From the NCBI GenBank assembly GCA_900491605.1, contig UESW01001504.1:191700-255699 (forward strand): a stretch of DNA of 64,000 nt. Direction: 5' to 3'. Below the pieces are notes generated by a model that had not been told where the DNA came from, did not search any database, and was given only the letters and a program-made list of their open reading frames with translations. Positions 54,465 to 64,000 of this stretch are shown here, one piece after another (position 1 is the stretch's first letter; every line of letters begins with the position of its first letter). Made by a program: the position numbers and the translations under genes. The stretch is from Calamus simplicifolius (Eukaryota; Streptophyta; Magnoliopsida; Arecales; Arecaceae).

Positions 54465-57400
54465 ATGGTGAGCCCAAGTGATCAGGCTTCAGAGGTGACC
54501 TTGGTGGATTTGGAATGGATACGCCACCTGTACAAGATCCCCCAGGATGTTGTCTTGTTGCTCCCGACAACTGAAGACAGGGTGACATCCGGATTAGGGG
54601 ATGGGGCGTTCTGCTATGAGGAAAGCTTGAGGGCAGGTCTCCGGTTCCCTCTTTATCCGTTGGTGCGGGAGGTGATGAAGTTCTACAACATATGCTTCAC
54701 CATGGTGGCTCCCAACAGTTGGCGCAACCTCATCGGGTTTATCTCGTTGTGCAAGCGCCTCGGGGTGACCGCGACCCTTTCAATATTCAGGGTGTGTTTC
54801 AACCTGGTTTCCGGGAGGGCCTCAGAATGGCCTTACATCGGCCCCCGGAGATCCTTCAAGATGGTATCGGATAACCCGTCGTCGATAAAGGAGTGGAAGT
54901 CACGATTCTTCATAGTCGAGGGGAATATTGGTTCGGATTTTCCTCGGGTATGGGGGCAGTATGTGAAGGATCCAGAAGCGCATCCGGAGTTAACCGAGTC
55001 AGAGAAAAGGGATCTGATCGTGCTGCACGGCAGTCGGGCACTTCCAGCCAGCGTTCTCCTATCGGAGGATGCTCTCTTCGTGGTCAGATTGAGCCCCGTC
55101 GATCCTCGCGGTGAGTATCACTCCGTGGTCAATAGTTTAGCATGACTCCATCTTTGATTTCTGTGCAAACTAACAGGCAAATTATACCGCCCTCACAGCC
55201 GAAAGATCGGCGCTCGCAGATCAGATGAGGGAGGAGCTGGGAAAGCGCCGTAGGAGATCTAACTCCAGCAGCAAGCATCGGTCCGAGAAGAGGTCTTGCC
55301 CTTCTAGCTCCTACTCTAGGGGGATTGGGGGAGACGGTGATGATCGACGCTCCTCGTCGCCGCGGGCCGGAGGTATCGAAGTTCCGGCGGCGCACGACCC
55401 TTCAGCGCCGGAGGAGGGTCTATCCGGAGGCGAAGACCGGGAAACTGCGGGGGTTTCGGAGGAGGCTGCTGAGATTTCCTCCGCTCCCGTTGTTGTTTTG
55501 TCTAACGATGGCGAAGGAGGAACGCCGGTTGGCTTGGGGGCCCCCGTGGGCGAGGCGGTTCGGTCTTCCTCCTTGGAGGCCAGTGGCTCGGCGAGGTTAC
55601 AGGAGGAGGTGGGAGCGACCTCCGCTTCCATCGAGGTGGGGGAAGAGGTTGCGACTACTGAGGTTCGGTCTGGGTCGCTAGTAGGAGAGCCAGCAGGCGA
55701 CGAGGAGATGGCCGAACCTGCCGAACCAACGATCGAAATTCGCGAGGGGCTTTCTGGTGAAGGGCCTTCCGCCGAGGCACAGGAGGCTCCGAGGGGAGCC
55801 AAAGTTCCTGAAGAGTCTGTTGTGGACAGGGGGATTCCTGAGGAGATAGAAGCAGAAGAAGAAGAAGGAGAAGGAGGGGAGCCAGCGAGCGAAGGGGATG
55901 CTCTGACTGGGGCTCTCCTCGCCGGAGTCGAAATGCCCAAAGCTTCTCAAGCGAGGGCCCTGGTGGCGGAAGCTGGCCTATCAAGAAGCTCATGGGTCGC
56001 GGGTGTTCTGGCTGGCTCCCTGGGCGCAGACTTTCACTCACGCGACCCGGAAGTGAGCGCCAGGTGCTCCGCTCTGATGCGGTCCGCGTTCCAAGGGGAG
56101 GAGAGTTCCTTAACAGGAGGGGGTCATTCGGAGGACCTTGTTGAGATAGCCTTCCGCCGCTCTAGGGTGCTGAGTGAGGCTTTTCTTCTTCCCGAGATTG
56201 ATGATCTTGCTCTCACAAGGATCACCATAGACTATGCGTCTCGGGTAGGTTGTTGCACCGAAGTTGGGTCTTTAGTCGATTAGTTCGACTATGTCTTTTA
56301 TGCGTGTGATCCTTTTTTGCAGAGTGCCCTGATTATGAGGGCACTGAAATGGCGCTTGCATCTGACTGTTGGAGCTTGGGCTCGGGCCCGCTACGAGGCT
56401 GATCACTTCAAGGAAAGGATGGGTTCGACTGACAAACTCTCTCGAGCCCTGGTGGTCCTCCAGAGGGAGCTCGGGGAAGCTCGTAGAATCCTTGCAGTTG
56501 AGAGGGAAAGAGCCCCTCAGCTCGCCATACAGGTTGGTGAACTCTAGAGGGAGCTCGGGGAGGCTCACAGGATTCTTGCAGTTGAGAGGGAAAGAGCCTC
56601 TCAACTCGTCATACAGATTGGCGAGCTCCAAAGCCTCCGTGAGCAATCCGAGAAGGCTAGTCTGGAGCTTTCTCAAGCTAGGGCAGAACACGAGAGCAAG
56701 GTCAAAACCATGCAACTGTTCTTCGATGAGAGGTGGGACCAGCTGAAAGCCAGCCATGCCGAAGATAAAGTCAGCTGGAGCAAAAGGCTTGAGGAGGAAG
56801 AGCATAAGTGCTGACGGCAGCAGGGCCATCTCACCCGCCTAAACAAAGAGCTCGCCGATACAAAGGATCGGCTAAAATGGTAGGATGAGCGAGCTGCTCG
56901 ACTTTCTGACGAGCTCGACTACGCTCATCAAGAGACTGGGGATGCTCAGTCTTAGGTGGACGAGCTAGAAGAGAGCCTTCGTCAAACCCAATCGGCCAAG
57001 TCTAGGGCTCTCAATAGGGTCCACATGTTGGAGGGCGAGCTAGCTCGGCGGGACGAGCAGGTAGGGTACCATTTTTTTACCCATCTTGGTCTTTCGTCTT
57101 TCGCTTTATTTGGCTTTTTGTCTGCAGTTGAACAGAGCGAGCCAGGAGTTTCAAGGGCGGTTGGCAGCATTCGGGGAGGATGCGGCCTCGAGGCACCGAA
57201 GGATCTCCGAATTGGAGAAGCAATTATCCGAGGCTAACGCGCGGGCCTCTTCGACGGTGGAGGAGTACAAGAAATCTACCGAATTTGCCGATGAACGCAG
57301 GGCGGCCTGTGCCGATGCATTTTAACTTGGCGAAGATGAGGCGCGGGCTAAGGTTGCCCAGGCTTACCCTGACCTGGACCTGTCTTGCCTGGAGGCCGAG

Positions 57401-57597
57401 CATTATGAAGCGTACACCCGGGAGTCGAGGAGGACGAGTATGAAGAAATATCTGATGTCGACCTCGAAGCTATTCTGGGAGCCGATGCGGTTACCGAGGT
57501 ATCCCGTCGTGACACCTTCGAGAAGGGGGGGCCAAGCGATGCCCCTGCTGATGCTGCCGCAGGAAGTGCCGGGTCTGACCCAAGTCGTGACTCGTAG
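54465..57597 (+). pseudogene. Tat-3 antisense gene with introns: PF04195-like domain, acidic middle, long coiled coil
   Basis: ATG at 54465. Exon 1 54465-55110 holds the 'putative gypsy type transposon' domain (LLLPTTEDRVTSG, GLRFPLYPLVREVMKF, APNSWRNLIGF, EWKSRFFIVEG). Exon 2 55199-56244 is Ser/Arg-rich, then Glu/Ala/Gly-rich and acidic. Exon 3 56323-57060 and exon 4 from 57128 are coiled coil with an acidic tail to TAG 57595-57597. Donors GTGAGT, GTAGGT and GTAGGG and acceptors CACAG, TTGCAG and CTGCAG keep phase. In-frame stops at 56545, about 56812, 56881, 56953 and 57323 are mostly CAG/CAA to TAG/TAA changes, and a shift lies near 57425. Exons 1 and 2 are open. It opposes pol transcription. 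Role unknown; nucleic-acid binding or capsid-like functions are only guesses. Confidence 0.75.
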
Positions 57598-57879
57598 AGG
57601 GTCCATATGTACTTTTTCCTTTTTCTTATTTCGTAGTTTGACTGAAGACTGATAAATGGATCAGTTGTTTGCTGTTCGTTTGTCCTCCTTGGCCGTAGCT
57701 TTCTTGCCTTTAATTTTAGTCCTGACTACGAGTGCCATTTGGTTGATTCTCGGGCTCGAGTTTTGAAGGAATATCCTGGTCGAGCCAAGGCACAGGGATA
57801 GCCCTGACGGTAGAATCGAATGTCAACATGGCTTGGTTTGAAGGGAGGTTGAGAGATGACTTAATTCGGATTAGGCCGA

Positions 57880-58120
57880 ATGACAGTGGTTCGACTAAGT
57901 CCGAAGAATGAAATAGCTCGGCTGGGGCCGAGGGTCGGAGTAGCTTGGCTAAGATCGAGGGAAAAGGTAGCTCGGCTAGGGCCGAAGGACAAAATGGCTC
58001 GGCTAGGGCCGAGGGGTAAAACGGCTCGGCTAGGGCCGAGGGACAAGATCGCTCGGCTAGGGCCGAGGGACAAAATGGCTCAGCTAGGGCCGAGGGGATT
58101 TACATCGCCAGTAGCCTGAC
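57880..58120 (+). repeat. Tat-3 27-bp hairpin array
   Basis: About eight copies of a unit with ATGGCTCGGCTAGGGCCGAG; each contains CTCGGC-TAGG-GCCGAG. Confidence 0.9.
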
Positions 58121-58655
58121 TGTAGTCGTGCCTTCGACGAAAAGAGAGGGGGGTTTGTTGAACCTTCGCTGTCACCCCTTTATTCTTCCTGGTATAGAGT
58201 GGGTTTGGCCTTCGCATCCATTTATTACCCCTATCAGCGTTTTGTCTTTTCCATGGCGGGCAGATTTTCGTTTCACCGAAGTGGGTGGTACGGTTCTGCG
58301 GCCAGCAAAAGGTCGCTTAAGACCTTCCGGCAAACCAGTGGTGTGTTGATCTTACTCGACCTGGGCTGCCTTGGCGTGTAGCGTAAGTGTTTATTCGCCA
58401 TTGGAGGACGTCGTTTTTGCAGGACAATCCCCGAGGTCCGCCAGAATCCGCAAGATCGGCGGACGATCTTCTGCATTTAAAGCTTGAGATCGGGGGTCAG
58501 AGGTGATCTTTTGCCGTGTGTCATGGACGGGGCGACATGCTCGGCGCGCATCGTGGGACGCTATTTTTTATTTCAGGAGGTCATGTCGTGGCGGGGTTGG
58601 CGTTTCAAATCCCAGGGTTTTCCACTCTGATAGCTGTTCCCGATCTGTCTTCGCC

Positions 58656-59520
58656 TATAAAAAGGGGAAAAGAGGGCTGTGTTGGGCCATCCCAAAGTTT
58701 TATTTACTGTAAACTGTGGAGGCGCACACAATGCCTGTTTATTTAGGGTTTAGAGTGGGAGGACCGAGCTTTTCTCCTTCGAGTCGTCGTTGTCCTCCGG
58801 ACAGTTGGGGTGACGAAGGAGCCATCGGGGGGCGGCTTACCCTCAAGGAAGAAACTCCGAAGATCGTATGGAGGGCGCACAGAAGGTCCGCAGAGATCGC
58901 ATGGAGAGCGCACATATACGCTTCCGTGTGACCTTTGTGGTTCCCCTTGGGGAAGTACGGAATGAAGTGTACGCAGGCTCCCCATGACTTGTGTGAATTT
59001 CTCCTCCTCCCCTGGCCCGGATTCCTGGGCTTGCCCGCCTGAGGAATCTTTCGCCACATGGGGAGGGGGTGATGGTGTGTCGCCCGTAGGTACCTTGCCT
59101 TTGAGTTTGGGCAAGGTGTAGCGGTACACACCGATTTGGGGGAGCGCTCTGGTGCCAGGGCCTGCAGCTTCCTTCCTACTCGTCGGAGGGCCCCTCGGTT
59201 GGGTGGTTTGGGGTAATGTCCCGTCCACCCTTTCCGATTTCCCTGATATCTTGGTTGGGACGCCGAGATATCATTATTTACCGAAGCTGGTCGCAATGGT
59301 TGGCCATGTCATCCGCCCATTATCGGCTCGGGCTGACTGGTTCGTGGTTTGTCTGATTTGTTGGACCGGACGCCGAAGCATCACAATCGCCCGGAGCTGC
59401 TTTGGAGCAGTTTGCCCGAGTTTTGTACCCGTCTTTATTTATGCATTTCAACACTCTTGTAATGCCTCTCAGGCGGTTGTAATCGGTTTCGATGGCAATG
59501 AAATAAAGAAAGTTTTGTTC
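58656..59520 (+). promoter_or_regulatory. Possible antisense transcription unit A in Tat-3
   Basis: A strong TATAAAAAGG at 58656-58665 in a GC-rich context, and AATAAA at 59502-59507 in a T-rich setting 850 bp downstream. No convincing plus-strand protein lies between; the open minus-strand frames (58739-59296) have no recognised domain. Confidence 0.35.
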
Positions 59521-59689
59521 TTTTTCTTAATTTCTATCTATTTTGCCAAGAGTTGTTGTTGTTGGCAATGAAACGAGGTGTAAGGACATCTGTTCGTTTT
59601 TGGATGAGGATCCTGCGCTATCCAACCTAGTCGGGGCTCGTAAGCCGCCCAAATCCAGATGGAAATTTGGAGATTGTTCGGCGGTAGAA

Positions 59690-59890
59690 CATATTCCTTG
59701 ACTTTGGCCGAAGCTCGAAGATTTATTACTCGACCTTGTTGGGGTTCGAAGATTTGTGGCTTGGCCCTGCCGAGGTTCGAGAATGGTTACTCAGCAGCCG
59801 AGGTTCGGAGAATGGTTACTCGGCCCAGCCGAGGTTCGGAGAATAGCTACTCGGCCCAGCCGAGGTTTGGAGATTTAGAGCTTGGAGAGA
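59690..59890 (+). repeat. Tat-3 short array of the CTCGGCCCAGCCGAG unit
   Basis: About six degraded copies of the unit that forms the large array at 61140-61800 (GAGGTTCGGAGAATGGTTAC plus CTCGGCCCAGCC). Confidence 0.85.
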
Positions 59891-60306
59891 TGACTTAGTC
59901 GCCACCATGAGTCATGATACCTGGTTCCTGTGAGACTCGGTGAGGAGTGTCAAGGCGGAACGGGCGGCGCATGGTATGCCCATCATTTATGATTTGGCCA
60001 CTCCCGAGGGAGTGAATTATCGTCAGGTGCCGGCGCTCTTTCTTTTTCGTATTTTCCAAAGGGCGGCCGATTTAAGGCAGCTTGGAGAGTATTGAGGGCA
60101 TTTACTACGAGGGCCCGGCAGATCGGGAGGAACCCTGTTTCTAGGGAAGGAGGGAGTTCCCGAACAGTTCGTCGATGTTTACCGATCTTCCTTGGGAAGG
60201 GGCGCGACCCCTCGCGTCCTGTGGGCGCCCGTCAGAGCGACGACACGTGGCGAATCCTCATGGGTCGGTATTTATGACCGACGGATCGAGATACCCACCT
60301 GAGGGG

Positions 60307-60314
60307 TATAAATA
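60307..60314 (+). promoter_or_regulatory. TATA box upstream of a 93-residue ORF
   Basis: TATAAATA 61 bp before the ATG at 60375; spacing suits a plant core promoter with a short leader. Confidence 0.5.
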
Positions 60315-60374
60315 CGGGCGAGCGGGGTGCTGGTGTTTACCATCCTTTCGGTTAGCCTCTAAACAACTTCTGAT

Positions 60375-60656
60375 ATGGCCTCTCAAGGTGGGGGACAATC
60401 ATCCAACGGCGGTCATAGAGGTTCTCAGGGGGGCCGCACCGCCGTGCTGATCGACGCTATGTCCTTGGCGTCCGCCTTCGCAAGCCATGAGCGGCTCGAG
60501 AAGGCAGTTGAGGAGTACCTCACCATTTCCGTGAGGGAGGCTAAAGCCCTACGGGTCGTGGATCAGCAGAAGGAGGAGATAGCATCCCTCCACCAACGAG
60601 TCGCCGAGCTGTCCCGGCGTTTGGAAGACTCGGTTGCACCTGGCGGGAGATGTTAG
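60375..60656 (+). CDS. Small antisense ORF in Tat-3, 93 aa, coiled coil, unknown function
   Basis: Intact ATG-to-TAG frame. Residues 1-25 are Gly/Gln/Ser-rich. Residues about 30-85 form a likely coiled coil (LEKAVEEYLTISVREAKALR, then QQKEEIASLHQRVAELSRRL) with leucines at heptad spacing. A TATA box stands 61 bp upstream, and AATCAATGAAAAAGG near 60703 may act as a poly(A) signal. It runs opposite to the Tat-3 genomic RNA, like the larger antisense gene. It is one of the few unbroken frames in the window. No family recognised. Confidence 0.5.
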   Translation: MASQGGGQSSNGGHRGSQGGRTAVLIDAMSLASAFASHERLEKAVEEYLTISVREAKALRVVDQQKEEIASLHQRVAELSRRLEDSVAPGGRC

Positions 60657-61139
60657 GTCCCTGCGAGGGCCACTTTCCTCTTTTTTTTTGTATCTACCTT
60701 TTCAATCAATGAAAAAGGCCTTTTTTGACAACTTCTTGCTCTCTGAGATCGTCGTTTAGCTCATAGAAAAACCACTCGTTTCCGTTTGAACTATCGGGGG
60801 GGTCTGGGTGCCCCCATTGGATTACGCGCTGAGTCGTGATCTCGTCCATGGAGCGAGACAGGCGTTTGGTTGGTAAGATTCTGGGGATTTGGCAGCAGGG
60901 GGAATTCCCAGGTTTTCGTCTGGGGCCCGTGGGCGACCATGTAGGGCCTGGCGAGGCCTGAAGGCGCATACTTTGTGTCTGTCAGTGGATTTGCACAATG
61001 TGCATTTTTTCAAACCGGCCAAAGTTCTAGGGACTATTCGGAAGTCCTTCAGCTTTAATCGGGGTTTGCGTGTCTCAGTTTTTACCGGGGCTTTATGCAC
61101 TCTGGCTTTAACCAGGGCTTCTAGAATTCACGCTAGGTC

Positions 61140-61800
61140 TAAGCGAGATTCGGAGACTCGTTGCTCGACCCAACCGAGATTCGGAGAATCATGGCCCGGC
61201 CCTGCCGAGGTTCGGAGAGTAGTTGCTCGGCCCAGCCGAGGTTCGGAGAATTGTTGCTCAACCCTGCCGAGGTTCGGAGAATTATTTGCTCGGCCCAACC
61301 AAGGTTCGGAGAATTATTTGCTCGGCCCTGCCGAGGTTCGGAGAATTATTTGCTCGGCGCAGCCAAGGTTCGGAGATTTGTTGCTCGGCCCAGCCGAGGT
61401 TCGGAGAATTATTTGCTCAGCCCAACCGAGGTTCGGAGATTTGTTGCTCCGCCCAGCCAAGGTTCGGAGAATTATTTGCTCGGCCCAGCCGAGGTTCGGA
61501 GATTAGTTACTCAGCCCAGCCGAGGTTCGGAGAATTATTGGCTCGGCCCAGCCGAGGTTCGGAGATTTGTTGCTCGGCCCAGCCGAGGTTCGGAGAATTA
61601 TTTGCTCGGCCCAGCTGAGGTTTTAGAGAATGGTTACTCGGCCTAGCCGAGGTTTGGAGAATTGTTGCTCGGCCCAGCCGAGGTTCGGAGAATTATTGCT
61701 CAGCCCAGCCGAGGTTCGGAGAATGGTTGCTCGGCCCAGCCGAGGTTTGGAGAATTGTCGCTCGGCCTAGCCAGGTTCGGAGAATTTCCTGCTTGAACAG
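61140..61800 (+). repeat. Tat-3 large ~32-bp hairpin array
   Basis: About 20 copies of GAGGTTCGGAGAATTATTTG plus CTCGGCCCAGCC. Each has the inverted core CTCGGC-CCA-GCCGAG. Unit length varies between 30 and 33 bp by changes in the ATT spacer. Confidence 0.95.
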
Positions 61801-61946
61801 ATAACTCGGTCGTGCCGAGGATTAATAAGCAGCACCTATTTCTTTTCGTGATTTTTGGTGATATGACTTGTGGTGATTTATGTCATGAATTATAAAACAT
61901 TGTGCTGACAAAAATATATGGGAGCGAGCCTGCAGAGGGCATACCC

Positions 61947-62113
61947 TACTGGTAGTATTTGCAGAGATTGTCCGAGTTCCAGGTCCGAGGGATGAATCTC
62001 CCGCTTAGATCTTGCAGCTTGTAGGTCCCCGGTCCGACGATCTCAGCTACTTGGTAAGGGTCTTCCCAGTTTGGTGCCAGCTTTCCTTACTCCAGGGGTT
62101 TGGAGACAGATAC
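61947..62113 (-). pseudogene. C-terminal end of Tat-3 integrase
   Basis: Minus strand from the SIRE-C junction reads GKLAPNWEDPYQVAEIVGPG, then YKLQDLSGR and PRTWNSDNLCKYY to a TAG at 61949-61947. This is the standard gypsy integrase tail (compare SPNWEGPYWV in Tat-2). One stop interrupts just before it. The rest of pol lies beyond SIRE-C. Confidence 0.85.
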
Positions 62114-63780
62114 TGTTGGGGAGATTGTTGAAAGATTATATGCCCCAATCTATCTTATTGATTTTGATGATTACCAAAAGCCATGAGTACATTAAAAGAT
62201 GTAATGAGTTTATTTACATGAGCAATGAATTTATTTAGAACAATCAATGAGAATGTTAAAGTATAACTTTAATCAATTGAAAGTAACTTCAAGCTCAATG
62301 TTTAAGCTTTCAAAAAGAAATTTTATACTTCATATTTTAATCAATGAGTTTTTGGAACATTTCTTGAATTGATTCTTAATGTCAATTTTATTATATTCAA
62401 GTCAAAATAATGATTTAAAATGAATCTGGAACGAATTTAAAGTCAATCAGAAAACTTTCTGATTTTTGATACGTTCCGGAGCCGACTCTTGAGTTTCAGA
62501 GTCGACTCCACTCAGAGTACAGAAATGACTGTCTGTCTCGAGTCGACCCATGCAATTTCTCGAGTCGACCCCCGATTCTGTCGAGCCGACTCCATGACTG
62601 TGCGAGTCGACTCCGCTCAGACACCAGAGGTGTATTTTTCTGAGCACTTCGCGAGTCGACCCCAACTTTTCATGAGTCGACCCCCGACTGTCAGGAGTCG
62701 ACACTTTACTTTTGATGAGTCGACCCTTAACTTTCTGAACATTTCTATTTTTGGTATCACGACCTCGAGCCGACTCGCGGAAAGCATGAGTCGACTCCAG
62801 CAAATCTGGGCAAAATTTTTCCGAATGCCAACTCAGCGTCAACGGTAAGATTTTTGATTAACGGCTATTTTTCTTTGTTCTAACGGCTATATTTTTGCAG
62901 AATCTATAAATAGAGAAGCCGTTTTCAAATCAAATATACAAATAGAGAGATATTCATTTCAAGAGAAAAGAAAAGAAAAATCGAAAAACAGAGCTTCATT
63001 TGAAAAAATCCGTGATTCAAAATAGAGTGAAAGAAAGAGTGTGAAATCAAAGGAAGCTCCTTCTGTGTTCAAGCTCAACAATCCAAGGAAGCTTCAGAAG
63101 AAAATCCAAGAGCTATTCAAGAGCATCAAGAGATTTTCAACACTCAAAGAAAAGAGGAAAAGCTCAAATCAACTCCAACACATTCCGTGAAGAATCCAAG
63201 CTGAGGCCCGATTCTACACTTCAAAGGAGTTGAGGAAAAGAAGAAAAGCTCAAAGCCAACCAACTGCAAATCAGGCTTTTCTAAACTTATTCTTATATTT
63301 GTTTATCTGCTCATTAGGAGCTTTGTAACTGAAAAACAATACTTTTATTCTTTGTGTCTAGTTCAATCTGGGGGATTGAACTAGTGGAGGTAGTCTTACC
63401 TCGGTACAAGCTTGGTAAAGCTTGGGTTAGGGTTTTTGTGCTGGTGAGCCCTTGAAAACCAGCTGGGTTCGTTGTGATCCCGGGAAAACAACAAGTTTGA
63501 GTTGTGAGCTTGTAAAACAACTCTGCTGTAATCTAGGGTGATTATAGTGTGGACCCAAGTGAATCTTGGGAGTGGACGTAGGTGTTGGATACACCGAACC
63601 ACTATAAAATCTTTGTGTTTGCCGTGCTTCCATTGACTCTTTCTCTATCTCTGTTTTATTCACTGCACTTTGTATTTGCATTGCTATTGCCTTCATTCAT
63701 TAAGCAAACATTTTTAAAAGGCTAATTTTTAAAGAACCCAATTCACCCCCCCCCCTCTTGGGTTGTCATCTGGGCCAACA
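62114..63780 (+). repeat. 5' LTR of SIRE-C (1667 bp)
   Basis: TGTTGGGG at 62114, CCAACA at 63780. U3 (62478-62800) has at least ten GAGTCGAC/GAGCCGAC motifs. TATAAATA at 62905-62912. The leader resembles that of SIRE-A. Confidence 0.93.
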
Positions 63781-63782
63781 AT

Positions 63783-63794
63783 TGGTATCAGAGC
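63783..63794 (+). other. Primer binding site of SIRE-C
   Basis: TGGTATCAGAGC, initiator Met tRNA type, two bases after the LTR. Confidence 0.9.
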
Positions 63795-63841
63795 TAGTGC
63801 TCATTAGATTTTGATCACACGATCAAGAGCTAAAGTTCCAA

Positions 63842-64000
63842 ATGGCAACACAAGTTGGATCATTTGCTGAAGGTCATTCTACGAATAGACCTCCACTGTT
63901 TAATGGTTCAAATTATTCATATTGGAAAGCTAGAATGAGGATATTCATTCAAGCTTCTGATTATGAGCTATGGGGTGTTATAATCAATGGACCTAGTACA
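63842..64000 (+). CDS. SIRE-C gag, N-terminal 53 codons (continues beyond window)
   Basis: ATG at 63842, open to the window edge. It begins MATQVGSFAEGHSTNRPPLF and continues with the Tyr-Trp-Lys-Ala-Arg and Tyr-Glu-Leu-Trp-Gly landmarks of copia gag. It aligns with the SIRE-A gag start (1235), which supports both starts. No stop so far. Confidence 0.88.
   Translation, partial: MATQVGSFAEGHSTNRPPLFNGSNYSYWKARMRIFIQASDYELWGVIINGPST

Larger units (their letters stand above)
52964..62113 (-). mobile_element. Tat-3: 3' part of a Tat-lineage Ty3/gypsy element (minus), cut by SIRE-C
   Basis: On the minus strand the integrase end (62113-61947) is followed by hairpin arrays, short transcription-unit-like segments, an antisense gene (plus strand 54465-57597), a polypurine tract (54076-54058) and the 3' LTR (54057-52964). 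The order equals Tat-1 and Tat-2. The rest of pol and the 5' LTR must lie beyond SIRE-C, right of the window. Its 3' non-pol region is about 8 kb, roughly twice that of Tat-2. Confidence 0.88.
62114..64000 (+). mobile_element. SIRE-C: Sirevirus-type copia element inserted in Tat-3, runs off the window
   Basis: A full 5' LTR, primer site and gag start are present. It is related to SIRE-A but distinct, with long matches in the LTR leader and gag. It is inserted within the Tat-3 integrase. The 5-bp left flank is GATAC (62109-62113); the right copy lies outside. Confidence 0.92.

Noticed and set aside
55311..55940. 209-codon minus-strand ORF in Tat-3 exon 2
   Set aside because: Ser/Pro-rich complement of a Glu/Ala/Gly-rich exon. 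The plus frame has splice sites and homologues.
58739..59296. Two overlapping minus-strand ORFs of 161 and 185 codons
   Set aside because: No recognisable domain and Pro/Arg/Gly-rich composition expected by chance in GC-rich DNA. Not called as genes.
61140..61800. CRISPR-like look of the ~32-bp array
   Set aside because: Units are contiguous tandem repeats without unique spacers, in a plant retrotransposon.

Overview
This window is nuclear DNA from a flowering plant, probably a monocot. It carries no bacterial gene organisation. It is dominated by nested plant transposable elements: Sirevirus-type Ty1/copia, Tat-type Ty3/gypsy, CACTA and hAT. Its only single-copy-looking gene is a receptor-like kinase with plant exon/intron structure. 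I could not identify the species from sequence alone.

Layout, left to right. 1-10024 is a decayed Sirevirus (SIRE-A), cut by the window start, lying inside the protease of a Tat gypsy element (Tat-1, 10025-26198). Tat-1 is also split in its RNase H by a complete CACTA transposon (CACTA-1, 11889-19754, TSD AGT). CACTA-1 carries an Ulp1-like protease remnant, a reverse-oriented decayed Sirevirus (SIRE-B), and joined fragments of two host genes: a fasciclin-like arabinogalactan protein and the C-terminus of the omega-6 desaturase FAD2. 26537-42482 reads best as a second CACTA (CACTA-2, TSD TTG). It carries a Transposase_24-type remnant and pieces of a PPR gene that now flank a whole Tat element (Tat-2, 28860-40204). 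42897-47742 (minus) is a cysteine-rich receptor-like kinase with seven exons and several frameshifts. 47743-52963 is AT-rich and holds a decayed hAT transposase. 52964-62113 is the 3' part of a third Tat element (Tat-3, minus). It is interrupted by a third Sirevirus (SIRE-C, 62114 to the window end), whose gag is open as far as visible.

How the parts relate. The Tat elements have the order gag-protease-RT-RNase H-archaeal-type RNase H-integrase, then a long 3' non-pol region. In all three copies that region carries a gene on the opposite strand to pol. It encodes a 'putative gypsy type transposon' (PF04195-like) domain followed by a disordered and a coiled-coil segment. In Tat-3 this antisense gene has recognisable spliceosomal introns, and two further TATA/poly(A)-like units lie beside it.

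Nearly every element also carries arrays of short self-complementary units in its LTRs or 3' region. The most notable observations are the conserved antisense gene, the FLA-FAD2 chimera carried by CACTA-1, the split PPR capture in CACTA-2 and the recurrent hairpin arrays. Almost all coding regions are broken by stops or frameshifts. The exceptions are the short SIRE-C gag start and a 93-residue ORF in Tat-3.
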